From Bradyrhizobium sp. B124 (GTDB lineage Bacteria > Pseudomonadota > Alphaproteobacteria > Rhizobiales > Xanthobacteraceae): a DNA stretch of 64,000 nucleotides. This document shows positions 17,675-26,722 of this stretch, piece after piece. Made by a program: the position numbers and the translations under genes. The stretch spans positions 3,534,001 through 3,598,000 of the forward strand of contig NZ_CP152413.1 in assembly GCF_038967635.1 (NCBI RefSeq). The letters are read 5' to 3'. The notes beneath the pieces were generated by a model that made no database searches, was not told the origin of the DNA, and saw only the letters and a list, made by a program, of their open reading frames with translations. Positions within the stretch are counted from its first letter, which is position 1, and the number at the start of each line of letters is the position of its first letter.

Positions 17675-18469
17675 ATGGCTGAAACCTCCAACGCACGACC
17701 AAGCGAGACACGCGTCCAGCGCCTGCAGAGGCTGCGCCGCGCAGTCGAATCGAGTGGTGCGCTGCACCTGAAGGACGCCGCCGAGCTCCTCAGGGTTTCC
17801 GAAATGACAGTGCGGCGCGACCTCGCTGGTCCGGAGGCTGCCCTCGCTTTGCTCGGCGGCTACGTCGTCAATGCGGCGTCGCCGACCGGCATCAAGTACA
17901 CGTTCGAGCAGGAAATCGACCAGCACACCCAGGACAAGCGCCTCGCCTGTCGAGCAGCCGCCGCCTCCATTAGGGAAGGCGATACGATCTTCATCGACTG
18001 CGGCACCACGATGCAGTCGCTGGCGGACTGCCTGCCCGAGGATCTGCCGCTCTCGGTGATCTGCTATTCGATGAACGTGGCGTCGATCGTGACGCACCGG
18101 CCGGGCACGCAGGTGATGCTGATGGGCGGGCTCTATCATCCCTCGTCGCAATCGTTCGCGTCGGACGACGGGCTGTCCTACCTGCGGAGGCTCGGGATCA
18201 ACAAGGCCTTCATCTCCGCGGGCGGCGTGCACTGGACCCGCGGCGCGAGCTGCTCGAATTTTCACGAGGTCGCGGTCAAGCAGGCCGTCATTGAGACCGC
18301 GATGGAGAGCACCCTGGTGATCGACGCGAGCAAGCTCGGCAGTCTCAAGTCGGCATTCTTCTCCGATATCGCCGCGTTCTCGCGGATCATCGTCGGCGGC
18401 GCGGCGTCATCGGAGATGCGCAAGCACTTCCGCAGCCTTCCTGTCGAATACGTGACCAGCGCAACCTGA
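17675..18469 (+). CDS. DeoR/GlpR-family transcriptional repressor
   Basis: This 264-residue regulator has an N-terminal winged helix-turn-helix at about 12-62 (LHLKDAAELLRVSEMTVRRDL, the DeoR recognition helix signature). The C-terminal DeoRC sugar-phosphate sensor domain includes GDTIFIDCGTTMQSLADCLP and FISAGGVHW. DeoR proteins of this type are released from DNA by a phosphorylated sugar. Its position divergent from deoC and next to a ribose-type transporter makes it the likely local repressor of both units, with deoxyribose-5-phosphate as candidate inducer. Confidence 0.92.
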   Translation: MAETSNARPSETRVQRLQRLRRAVESSGALHLKDAAELLRVSEMTVRRDLAGPEAALALLGGYVVNAASPTGIKYTFEQEIDQHTQDKRLACRAAAASIREGDTIFIDCGTTMQSLADCLPEDLPLSVICYSMNVASIVTHRPGTQVMLMGGLYHPSSQSFASDDGLSYLRRLGINKAFISAGGVHWTRGASCSNFHEVAVKQAVIETAMESTLVIDASKLGSLKSAFFSDIAAFSRIIVGGAASSEMRKHFRSLPVEYVTSAT

Positions 18470-18499
18470 TCCGAGCGGGGGCTGGCACGCCCGGATCAG
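18466..18499. terminator. Bidirectional stem-loop between convergent deoR and binding-protein genes
   Basis: CTGATCCG (18466-18473) pairs with CGGATCAG (18492-18499). The stem overlaps the stop codon of the regulator. No T-run follows on the plus strand, so efficiency is uncertain, but the place between two convergent genes suits a shared terminator. Confidence 0.4.
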
Positions 18500-18549
18500 G
18501 CTGCTCACGATGCGCGGGCTCGCGGGACCACGCATCGAACTCCTGCGGC

Positions 18550-19701
18550 TCAGTTGCAAGCGGGCTTTGCCTTGTTGCAGGCATCGGTCAGTTCCGGCGG
18601 CGGCTCCTTCTTGAACACCGTCTTGTAGGATTCCAGCACGTTCGACTGCGTCACCGGCAGCGACTGCACGCCGATCCAGCCGGGCGTTTCCTTGCCGAGC
18701 AGCGCGTTCATCATCGCCATCGCTTCCGCGACGCCCTGATCATAGGGGCGCTGCGAGCCGGTCGCCTTCAAGGGACCGCCCTTGGCGATCTCGATCGCCG
18801 ATTGCAGGCCGAGATCGACGGTCGTGACCGGAATGTCGATGCCCTGCGCGCGCATCGAGCTCAGCGTATCGAGCGCCGGCTGATCCCAGACCGCGAACAG
18901 ACCCTTGATATCAGGATTGCCGGTGAGGAAGTCACCCGCGATCTGCGACACCTTCGGCGGGTCGGTGAAGTCGACCTGCTTCATCTTGATGTCGGGACGG
19001 TTCTTCTGCATCCACTCGCGGACACCCTTGGTACGCTCGTTGGTGCTGAAGTAATCGACGCCGAAATTGACGAGGCCGATGGTCGCGCCCTGCGCCACGC
19101 AAGAGGCCAGGATCTGGGCCGCGATCTGGCCGTTGCCCTGGCTGTCCGCGGAGATCATCGAGGCATATTCCTCCGGATGCTTGAGGCCGGTCGGAATGCT
19201 GTCCATCAGCACGAGCTTGATGCCGGCCTTCGCGATCTTCTTGTAGGTCGGCGCGGTCGCAGTGAAATCGACCGGGATCGAGATGATGCCGTCCGGGTGC
19301 TGCTGGATGGTGTTCTCGATGTCGGCGATCTGCTTGTCGACCTGATATTCGGCGGACGCGACGCCGGTCACCGTCACGCCGTACTTCTTCAGCGTATCGG
19401 TGATGCCCTGGATCTGCAGTTGCGCCCAGTCGAGGTTGACGGTCTGCATGGAGATACCGACCTTGAAATGCTTCTCCTTGATCTTGGCGGCGTCGGCGTC
19501 CGACAGCGCGAGCACCTCCGGCGACGCGGCCTTCTCGCCGTGCGGCCCCTGGCCGACGATCGATTTCGGTCCAAGCGTCGCGAGATCGACGCCCTTGACG
19601 CAGCTTGCCGGCACTTCGGCACGGGCCGAGGGGGCAATCGAAATGGCCGTCGCCGCAATCAGCGCGGTCAGTGGCAGGGTTTGTCGCAAGATTGGCTTCA
19701 T
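18550..19701 (-). CDS. Ribose-type periplasmic sugar-binding protein
   Basis: This 383-residue protein has a Sec signal peptide (about residues 1-28, ...ISIAPSARA) and a periplasmic-binding-protein-like fold of the RbsB/LacI class: GISMQTVNLDWAQLQIQGI, IISIPVDFTATAPTYKKIAKAGIKLVLMDSI, ADSQGNGQIAAQIL, VTTVDLGLQSAIEIAKGG. It is the last gene of the minus-strand unit encoding ATPase, permease and binding protein. It contains an unusual N-terminal extension of about 70 residues before the first beta-strand. The substrate is probably a pentose or deoxypentose in view of the regulon. Confidence 0.9.
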   Translation of the reverse strand: MKPILRQTLPLTALIAATAISIAPSARAEVPASCVKGVDLATLGPKSIVGQGPHGEKAASPEVLALSDADAAKIKEKHFKVGISMQTVNLDWAQLQIQGITDTLKKYGVTVTGVASAEYQVDKQIADIENTIQQHPDGIISIPVDFTATAPTYKKIAKAGIKLVLMDSIPTGLKHPEEYASMISADSQGNGQIAAQILASCVAQGATIGLVNFGVDYFSTNERTKGVREWMQKNRPDIKMKQVDFTDPPKVSQIAGDFLTGNPDIKGLFAVWDQPALDTLSSMRAQGIDIPVTTVDLGLQSAIEIAKGGPLKATGSQRPYDQGVAEAMAMMNALLGKETPGWIGVQSLPVTQSNVLESYKTVFKKEPPPELTDACNKAKPACN

Positions 19702-19775
19702 TGTTTCCTCCCTTTTTTGGTCGCCGATTGACCGGAGGCCGGCGACCTTGCCCCTACACTTTTCCGAATCGTGCT

Positions 19776-20768
19776 CTAGCGTTTCGTGAAGGCTACCGCG
19801 GCCACGATGATCGCTCCCTTGATGACAAGCTGCATCGGCGAGCTGACGCCGAGCAGCACGAGGCCGTTATTGAGCGTGCCGATGATGAGGCTGCCGAACA
19901 GCGTTCCCAGGATGTAGCCGCGCCCGCCGAACAGGCTGCAGCCACCGAGGATCACCGCGGCGATGACGTCGAGCTCCATCCCCTGCACGACGTCGGGCCG
20001 CGCGGCATGTGAGCGCGCGGACAGCACCAGCGCCGCAAGCCCGGCCAGCGCGCCGGTCAGCACAAAGGCCGCCGTCGTCACCCATTTGGTGTTGATGCCG
20101 GAATAGAGCGCCGCGGTCGGATTGCCGCCGACCGCATAGATGCGACGGCCGAACACGTTGTAGTGCAGCAGCAGGATGCCGACGATCATCGCCACCAGCG
20201 TCCAGGCAATGGGAACGGGGATGCCCAGGAACGTGCCTTCGCCGAAGATCGCGAAATAGGTCTCGTTGGTGATGATGACCGGCTTGGTGTTGGTGACCAT
20301 CATCGCCAGCCCCCGCGCCATGCTCAGCGAGCCGAGCGTCACCAGGAAGGACGGGATCGAGAGCTGCGTGGTCAGGATGCCATTGAGCAGCCCGACCAGC
20401 GCGCCGGTGCCGAGCCCGGCAACGGCGCCGACGAGCCAGCTGTTGCTGATCTGGCTCATGGCGAGCGCCGCCGCCATGCCCGACAGCGCCAATGTCGATG
20501 CGACCGACAGATCGATCTGGCGTGCGATGATCACGAAGGTCATGCCGACCGCGATGATCGACACCAGCGTCGTCTGGCGTCCGATGTTCAGGAAATTGTC
20601 GACCGACAGGAACCAGGGCGAGGACAGGCTGAACACGACGAGCAGCACCACGAAGGCGATGTACAGCATGTAGGGCCGCTCGCCGCGCAGCAGGTTCTGC
20701 AGCAGCTTGCGACGTCGGTCGGTTCGGGTCGGCGAGGCGACGACATTTGGTGCGGTCAGTTCGGTCAT
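19776..20768 (-). CDS. Ribose-type ABC transporter permease (RbsC-like)
   Basis: This 330-residue BPD_transp_2-family protein has about ten hydrophobic segments. Diagnostic stretches are GMTFVIIARQIDLSVASTLALSG, GLLNGILTTQLSIPSFLVTLG and AAVILGGCSLFGGRGYILGT, which are typical of RbsC/XylH-type permeases. Its start overlaps the ATPase stop by 4 bases (20765-20768), so the two are translationally coupled. It would form a homodimeric channel. Confidence 0.95.
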   Translation of the reverse strand: MTELTAPNVVASPTRTDRRRKLLQNLLRGERPYMLYIAFVVLLVVFSLSSPWFLSVDNFLNIGRQTTLVSIIAVGMTFVIIARQIDLSVASTLALSGMAAALAMSQISNSWLVGAVAGLGTGALVGLLNGILTTQLSIPSFLVTLGSLSMARGLAMMVTNTKPVIITNETYFAIFGEGTFLGIPVPIAWTLVAMIVGILLLHYNVFGRRIYAVGGNPTAALYSGINTKWVTTAAFVLTGALAGLAALVLSARSHAARPDVVQGMELDVIAAVILGGCSLFGGRGYILGTLFGSLIIGTLNNGLVLLGVSSPMQLVIKGAIIVAAVAFTKR

Positions 20769-22345
20769 GCGGGCAGCTCTTGCAATACGCCTTGTCCGGA
20801 AGCCTGGTACATCTGCAGGAGATGATGGAGCTCTTCGGCGTCGTCGATCTCGCCGCGCGCAAGCGTTCGCGCCACGCGTCCATCGACGATCACGGAGATG
20901 CGGTCGCAGAGCTCGATCAGTTCGACGAGATCCGAGGAGACGATCAGGACGCCGCTGCCGTCGCGGGCGGCATTGCGGATCACGCCGTAGATCTCCTCGC
21001 GTGCGCCGACGTCGACGCCGACCGTCGGCTCGTCCAGCAGCAGCACCCTCGGCCGCGGATCATTCCATTTTCCGAACACGACCTTCTGCTGGTTGCCGCC
21101 GGACAGTGTCCTGACCAGGCTGGAAGCGCCTTGCGCCTTCACGGAAAGCCGCGCGACCGCTGCGTCCGCACGCCGGGCGGCGGCGCGTTGCTGCATGAAG
21201 CCCCAGCGCGAGAAATGCGGAATCCGCGGCAGAGTGATGTTGCGTTCGATCGAATGGTCGAGGACCAGGCCTTGCACGTGCCGATCCTCCGGCACCAGTG
21301 CGACGCCTTGATCGATTGCATCCGCCGCGCTCTTCGGCAGCCATGGCCGGCCCTCGATCTCGAGCGTGCCGCTTTCCGCCGGCCGAAGCCCGAAGATGGT
21401 CTCCAGAATCTCGGTACGCCCGCTGCCGATCAATCCGGCAAGGCCGTGGATCTCACCCTTCATCACCGACAAGTCGACGGCCGCCAGCCGGTCGTTGGAC
21501 ACGCCCGACAGCGACAGAACCGGCTGTGAATCGAACGAACGCGCTGCCGCGGGCGCGGGGCGCGATGCTGCCGGCGCCAATCGATCGGTGCCGATGATGG
21601 CGTTCACCAGCCGCTTCATGTCGGTATCGGCGGTGACGAACGTACCGGCATTGGCGCCATCGCGCAGCACCGTGACACGCTGCGAAATCTCGAACACCTC
21701 GTTGAGACGATGGGTCACGTAGATCACGCCGACGCCGCGGCGCGTTGCCTTTCCGATCGCATCGAACAGGATGCGGACCTCGTCCGACGTCAGCGAGGAT
21801 GTCGGCTCATCGAGGATCAGGAGCCGCACCTCGCCCATCAACGCCTTGGCGATCTCCGTCATCTGGCGGTAGGCGAACGGCAGCGAGCCGACCGTCGCTT
21901 TGGTATCGAGGGGAATGCCGAGCTCACCCAGGAACGCTTCGGCCCTGGCCATCAGTTCGCGCTTCCGGACGAAGCCGAAGCGTGCGCGCGGCTCGCGGCC
22001 GAGCAACAGATTGTCGGCGACGCTCAGGGATTCGACGAGACTGAGGTCCTGATAGACGACGGCGATCCCCGCCTCGCGCGATCTTGCCGGGCTGTCGAAC
22101 GTCGCTGATTTGCCGGCGATCTCGATGGTGCCGCTGTCGGCGGCATGAACGCCGCTGAGGATCTTGATCAGCGTGGATTTTCCGGCGCCGTTCTCGCCCA
22201 GCAGCGCGTGCACCTCGCCGGACACGACCTCGAGGTTGACGTCGCGCAGCGCGCGCACGCCGCCAAAGCGCTTGCTGATGCCATCGACCATCAAAAGCGA
22301 CGTCGACGGCCGAGGCTCTGCCGCGATCGAACCCGACAATTCCAT
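20765..22345 (-). CDS. Ribose-type ABC transporter ATPase with two nucleotide-binding domains (RbsA-like)
   Basis: This 526-residue protein carries two ABC domains in tandem. The first has GENGAGKST, and its signature and Walker B region read RQMTEIAKALMGEVRLLILDEPTSSL. The second has a degenerate Walker A region (GLIGSGRTEI), signature LSGGNQQKVVFGKW and Walker B VLLLDEPTVGVD. This matches RbsA/XylG/MglA. It is the promoter-proximal gene of the second transporter operon. Two DeoR-type operator sites lie 46-82 bases before the start. Confidence 0.95.
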   Translation of the reverse strand: MELSGSIAAEPRPSTSLLMVDGISKRFGGVRALRDVNLEVVSGEVHALLGENGAGKSTLIKILSGVHAADSGTIEIAGKSATFDSPARSREAGIAVVYQDLSLVESLSVADNLLLGREPRARFGFVRKRELMARAEAFLGELGIPLDTKATVGSLPFAYRQMTEIAKALMGEVRLLILDEPTSSLTSDEVRILFDAIGKATRRGVGVIYVTHRLNEVFEISQRVTVLRDGANAGTFVTADTDMKRLVNAIIGTDRLAPAASRPAPAAARSFDSQPVLSLSGVSNDRLAAVDLSVMKGEIHGLAGLIGSGRTEILETIFGLRPAESGTLEIEGRPWLPKSAADAIDQGVALVPEDRHVQGLVLDHSIERNITLPRIPHFSRWGFMQQRAAARRADAAVARLSVKAQGASSLVRTLSGGNQQKVVFGKWNDPRPRVLLLDEPTVGVDVGAREEIYGVIRNAARDGSGVLIVSSDLVELIELCDRISVIVDGRVARTLARGEIDDAEELHHLLQMYQASGQGVLQELPA

Positions 22346-22390
22346 TTTCCTCCCGTCACCGCGCGAGACACTGATGCGATGATGACATCT

Positions 22391-22427
22391 TGTTATTTTT
22401 GCAACTTATTGTGTTATAATTCTATCA
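22391..22427. promoter_or_regulatory. Two putative DeoR operators upstream of the ribose-type ABC operon
   Basis: TGTTATTTTTGCAACT (22391-22406) and TGTTATAATTCTATCA (22412-22427) each match the TGTTATTATTGTAACA site before deoC at 13 of 16 positions. They sit 21 bases apart, two helical turns. The surrounding 60 bases are strongly AT-rich in a GC-rich region, which suits a promoter. Control by the DeoR protein encoded at 17675 is inferred. Confidence 0.6.
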
Positions 22428-22605
22428 CATCGGGCGGCCTGTCAATGGGAGATCACGCCGCCAGGCGCTCGATTTGGAGGCGGCCGGTCGCGACCGGGTC
22501 CGACACGCCCGGCGCACGCCGCCGGCCTCCCCACGCACAATGGAAGCCGGCAGGTTGTGCTACGCTTCGGTCGCTCATCTCATCAACCAACGCCGGTGAA
22601 CCACG

Positions 22606-24438
22606 ATGAAACTGAGTGCTGCGATTGCCGTCGTCCTGATCTGGTCCTGCCTTCCTGCGACCGCTCAGCAAGGCGGCGCCGCCCTCTACGCGCAACGCTG
22701 TGCGCAGTGTCACGACAGCAGCAACACCGATATTCGCGCGCCGAGCCGCACCGCGCTGCAATCGAGGTCGTTCGATGAGGTTCTTGGTGCGATCACCGCG
22801 GGCGCGATGTCATCCTTCGCGCAGGGGCTGACCAGTGACGAGCGGGCGGCCATCGCCTCGCTCGTCACCGGCAAGGCCGCTTCGCATGCGTCGGCCGACA
22901 GTACAGGCCAATGCGCGCAGAGCGAGACCGGTTTCCCGCAGCCGATCGATGGGCCACGGTGGAACGGCTGGGGCGCGGATCTCAACAACAGCCGGTTTCA
23001 GCCGGCGGCGATGGCCGGCCTCGCGCCAGACCAGGTCCCGCGGCTACGCTTGAAGTGGGCCTACGGGTTTCCTGGCATGTCCACCGCTAACGCCCAGCCG
23101 ACTGTCATCGGCGGCTTGCTGTTCGTCGGCGGCGGCGACCGCAAGGTCCACGCCCTCGACGCCAAGGCCGGATGCACCCGCTGGGTGTTTCCGACCGACG
23201 CAGCGGTCAGGGCGGCCATCAGTTTGGTCCCGATGGATAACGGCCAGTCCGCCATCGTCTTTGGCGATGTGCTCGCCAACGTCTACGCCGTGAATGCGAC
23301 GACCGGCGCGTTGATCTGGAAGAGCAGGGTCGAGGATCATCTGGCCGCGCGGATTACCGGCGCGCCAGCCTTCTATTCCGGCGTTGTCTATGTCGGGGTG
23401 TCATCGATCGAGGAGGCCACGGGATCCCGGCCCACCTACCAATGCTGCACGTTTCGCGGCAGCGTCGTTGCGCTGAAGGCCGAAACCGGTGCGCAGATCT
23501 GGAAGAGCTACACCATCCCTGAAGCACCGCATCCCACCCGGACGAACGCCATCGGGACGCAACTGTTCGGGCCGGCCGGCGCATCGGTCTGGTCCGCACC
23601 GACGATCGATGTTCAGCGCCAGGCGGTCTATGTCGCGACATCGAACAGCTATGCCGACCCGGCAACCGATACCAGCGATGCCATCCTCGCGTTCGATCTC
23701 GCGACCGGGCGAATGCTTTGGCATCAGCAAGCGACGCCCAAGGACAGCTTCGTCGTGGCGTGCTTCGGCACCGACCAGAGCAACTGTCCGCAGGACCGCG
23801 GCCCCGACCACGACTTCGGACAATCGCCTATCCTGGTGACCTTGCATAACGGACAACGCGTGCTGGTGATCGGCCAGAAATCCGGAGTGGTGCACGCACT
23901 CGATCCCGACCATGAGGGCAAGATCCTGTGGCAGACGCGGATCGGCCAAGGTGGCCCATTGGGAGGAACCGAGTGGGGCTCCGCCGCGGACCAGGCGCGA
24001 ATTTATGTCGCCAATTCCGACGTGCGGTTCCTGAGGGACGGCACGATGCGTCTCAACTCAAGCGAGGGCGGCGGCCTGTTCGGACTTGATCTTGCGACCG
24101 GGAAAATCGCGATGCAGGTGGCGCCGGTTGCCTGTGGCGATCGTCCCCAATGCAGTCCCGCCCTCTCCGCAGCGATCACCCTCATTCCCGGCGTCGTCTT
24201 CTCGGGTGGCGTGAGCGGCTTTTTGCGCGCCTACGCCACCGATGATGCGCGGCTGCTTTGGGAGATCGACACCGCGCGCGACTACACCACGGTGAATGGC
24301 GTTCCGGCCCGTGGCGGCGCCATGGACGGCCCCGGTGCGGTCGTCGTCGACGGCATGCTGTATGTCAATTCCGGCTACGCGCAATGGGGCGGCCTGCCCG
24401 GCAACGTTCTGCTGGCCTTCGAGGTCGGCACCCCCTGA
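22606..24438 (+). CDS. PQQ-type beta-propeller quinocytochrome dehydrogenase (polyvinyl-alcohol dehydrogenase-like)
   Basis: This 610-residue periplasmic protein has a Sec signal peptide (MKLSAAIAVVLIWSCLPATA). A small cytochrome c domain follows with the haem motif CAQCH at residues 32-36. The rest is an eight-bladed PQQ-repeat propeller with recurring A-x-DAKAG-x-x-x-W-type tryptophan-docking repeats (VHALDAKAGCTRWVF, VYAVNATTGALIWKS, VVALKAETGAQIWKS, ILAFDLATGRMLWHQ). The order haem domain first, propeller second matches PvaA-type enzymes (EC 1.1.2.6). It would oxidise an alcohol and pass electrons to cytochrome c. The natural substrate here is unknown. Confidence 0.85.
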   Translation: MKLSAAIAVVLIWSCLPATAQQGGAALYAQRCAQCHDSSNTDIRAPSRTALQSRSFDEVLGAITAGAMSSFAQGLTSDERAAIASLVTGKAASHASADSTGQCAQSETGFPQPIDGPRWNGWGADLNNSRFQPAAMAGLAPDQVPRLRLKWAYGFPGMSTANAQPTVIGGLLFVGGGDRKVHALDAKAGCTRWVFPTDAAVRAAISLVPMDNGQSAIVFGDVLANVYAVNATTGALIWKSRVEDHLAARITGAPAFYSGVVYVGVSSIEEATGSRPTYQCCTFRGSVVALKAETGAQIWKSYTIPEAPHPTRTNAIGTQLFGPAGASVWSAPTIDVQRQAVYVATSNSYADPATDTSDAILAFDLATGRMLWHQQATPKDSFVVACFGTDQSNCPQDRGPDHDFGQSPILVTLHNGQRVLVIGQKSGVVHALDPDHEGKILWQTRIGQGGPLGGTEWGSAADQARIYVANSDVRFLRDGTMRLNSSEGGGLFGLDLATGKIAMQVAPVACGDRPQCSPALSAAITLIPGVVFSGGVSGFLRAYATDDARLLWEIDTARDYTTVNGVPARGGAMDGPGAVVVDGMLYVNSGYAQWGGLPGNVLLAFEVGTP

Positions 24439-24728
24439 CAAACGCGATGTCAGCATTTGCGACGGCACGTTGAGCACTACTCGCCACGGGCTATTCGTGC
24501 TTTGATGTCGGCCAGGATCGGCTGACAGGTCCGACGGGAGGCCTTCTGGTGCTTGGTGACGTGCGACGGAACATCACGTCAGGCGGCTTTTCCCTCGCGC
24601 CCAACAATCGTCGCGCGTCAGGTTCCGAGCGGCGTCGAATCGAATCGACCGACATGGCTGCCGCGCCCGAAATCGATGCGCATGTCGTTGCGCACAAAAA
24701 GCACAGAAACTATAAGTGCTTGAAAGAA

Positions 24729-24775
24729 TGGTCGGAGTGGCAGGATTCGAACCTGCGACCCCTGCGTCCCGAACG
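24729..24775 (-). other. 3' fragment of tRNA-Pro(CGG): attachment site
   Basis: On the minus strand the segment reads from the anticodon loop TTCGGGA (anticodon CGG) through the T-arm GGTTCGAATCC to an acceptor 3' strand ACTCCGA and CCA. The 5' half of a tRNA is absent; the sequence turns AT-rich after 24775. A tyrosine recombinase remnant follows 73 bases away. This is the arrangement expected at the element-distal side of integration into a tRNA-Pro, so the segment is a likely att core and the island extends to the right. The intact tRNA copy is not in the window. Confidence 0.8.
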
Positions 24776-24847
24776 TAAGTAGCAATCGAAAATAACAACG
24801 AAAACAATGAAGTTCGGTTGCGATTAACCACCTTTATCGCCCCTTGT

Positions 24848-25719
24848 TCACGGTGTTTCGGTGGTCAATCGGTGGTTGGCCTGATTCCTGACCTGAGTAG
24901 CGGCGGCATTCTTTCGGTCTGCGCTGCGGGTGTAACGTTCAGCCTCGCTATCTGTCCTCCACCCGAACCACGCCTTGAGTTCTGTTGTGGTGGCGCTGCG
25001 ATCTGCGAGTCGCGTTGCAGCGGCCTTACGGAGACCATGGGATGTGCATCGCTTCGGTAGACCCGCAGCATCGCAAACTTCCCGAAACCAATTCCCGAAA
25101 CCTGCCGCGCTGAAAGGCTCACCTTGGGCAGTCACCAAGAAATTGAGGTGATCATTTGCAAGCATTGCGTCAATTGCCTGCTGCTGCTCCGGCATCACCG
25201 GCACGTCGAACGGCACGCCGGTCTTTTGACGTTTGAGGGACAGCGTTCCGTTCCGAACATGCTGCTTGCCCATCCCTACGACGTCGCAACGTGACTGCCG
25301 AACCTGCAACAGGAGTTCATATGCTAACCGTTCGCGCGTGCCGATCGGATGGTGGCTCTCGAACTTGCCGCACTCCTCCTGCTCCCACGAATGATGCCCG
25401 TCGGATCTAATCGGGACCAATTTCACGCCTGCAAGCGGATCCACCGCAAGCATATCGAGCGAGAGGCAATGGTCGATCAAGCCGCGAAGGGCGCTCCGCC
25501 AGTTTGAGGCCGCCGCCGGGATTTCTTGCTCAAAATCGCCTGAAGTGCCTTTCTGGGCATAAATGCGATCCGCTTTTCCCCATGCGCTTCACGGAAACGC
25601 TTCAAGATTGCTCGGCGCATCTGTTGTGAGCTTTTGGCGAGACCGTTGCGGAAGGCACTGGACTGGTAGTAGGAGACAATTGCAGCGTTTACGGTCCCGG
25701 GGCGCGTGCGGCTTGGCAC
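24848..25719 (-). pseudogene. Tyrosine recombinase (phage-type integrase), frameshifted
   Basis: The 5' part (RPGTVNAAIVSYYQSSAF..., core-binding domain) and the 3' part (from LIDHCLSLDMLAVDP to the end) lie in different frames. They rejoin if one base is added at the C-run near 25520, giving SKKSPAAASNWRSALRGL. The catalytic domain keeps an Arg in RQSRCDVV, the HGLRKA box and the nucleophile in ERYTRSADR. The N-terminal arm-binding part is not recognisable. Location beside the tRNA-Pro fragment indicates that this integrase once inserted the element. The single-base lesion means the element is now probably immobile. Confidence 0.8.
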
Positions 25720-25863
25720 AGGCGCTCTTCGCGCGCGCGGCCCTCCCACCGACGGTCGAGCGGCTGCCGGCCCGATAGGTTTCGGCTCCGGTAGTGGCCG
25801 TTGGAAGCCGACCAAGGAGTTCGCAGCGGCCAGGCGCCGCAATCCGATCCGAAAGAACAATCC

Positions 25864-26093
25864 GTGAGCAACAACTGGAAGTACGATCGCGCGAAAGAGG
25901 CCATGGACAAGCGCATCGAGGAGGTCGAGACCGTCGAGATCGTCGACTACAAGGGCGACATGTCCCTGGAGTCGATTCCGACCACTAAAGCCTTGGGATG
26001 AGGCAAAGGCGGTGCAGCGGCCATTGCCTGACGACGCTCTCAAGATCGTCGCCCGCGGCGCGACGAAGGAAGACGTCTCGGTATCGTTATGAG
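25864..26093 (+). pseudogene. Two small gene remnants joined
   Basis: From a GTG at 25864 the frame gives [38 protein letters not shown] and stops at 26001. It resembles the start of a Bradyrhizobium protein family with a C-terminal cyclase-like domain, but that is from memory and weak. In another frame, [20 protein letters not shown] (26000-26093) looks like the C-terminal tail of a different protein. The two probably represent a deletion junction. Confidence 0.35.
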
Positions 26094-26533
26094 GGCAACC
26101 GGAAGATGTTCAGCCAAGCGCAGCTTTAAGATCGAGCGATCCTAGACAGCAAGTTGACCGCCCTTGGCTTCGGCGGTGCGACCTTTGCGACGGCAACGGG
26201 CGAAAGGTCTGATCGGTAGTGATCCGACAAGGGTGTAACGCCCGCATGAGCCCTGATACGGCGCCGTGCTAAACGATGCAACCGATGCAACACCGCCGGA
26301 ATTGCAGAATTGATCGTCGTATAAGACTTTATTAGGGCATCAGAAATACCGTTAGGTCGTCTGGACCCCTATTGCTCGGCCCTGACTTTGTTGTGACGTG
26401 ACCCCGCCACGTTCTCAGCGCGGCGGGTCACGGAGCCGCAGAGCTGCCTTGCGGTCACGGCCAACGACGCCCAAAGCGAACGGCGCACCATTTTTCAAGT
26501 ACCAACGCATTATCGAAACAACGGACGACCAAC
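26094..26533. other. Region without a supported gene
   Basis: I find no open frame with recognisable family features in this 440-base stretch. The short frame in 26398-26533 is rich in Arg and Ser and looks non-coding. Confidence 0.4.
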
Positions 26534-26722
26534 ATGCCGCTCGCTGTTTGTCTTATCTGTCAGGTAGAACGGAAGTTGATCGGGCTTTCGCCTATTGCGG
26601 AACGCTATCAGCTTAGGTCGTTCGAGTGTCCGATCTGCAAGAACGTGCTTGACCTCGTTGAGCACGAAAACAAGCGCGTCCCGGTATACGGCGTTCCGCG
26701 AGCGCTGCAGCCAACCTCATGA
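26534..26722 (+). CDS. Small zinc-ribbon-like protein
   Basis: This 62-residue protein has two paired cysteine motifs, CLIC near residue 6 and CPIC near residue 33, separated by a basic region. That pattern fits a single treble-clef or zinc-ribbon. Its stop codon overlaps the start of the next small gene in ATGA (26719-26722), which supports both as translated genes. I recognise it as a type of small protein common in Bradyrhizobium; its function is unknown. Confidence 0.65.
   Translation: MPLAVCLICQVERKLIGLSPIAERYQLRSFECPICKNVLDLVEHENKRVPVYGVPRALQPTS

Noticed and set aside
24729..24775. Functional tRNA-Pro gene
   Set aside because: Only the 3' part from the anticodon loop is present; the D-arm and acceptor 5' strand are missing.
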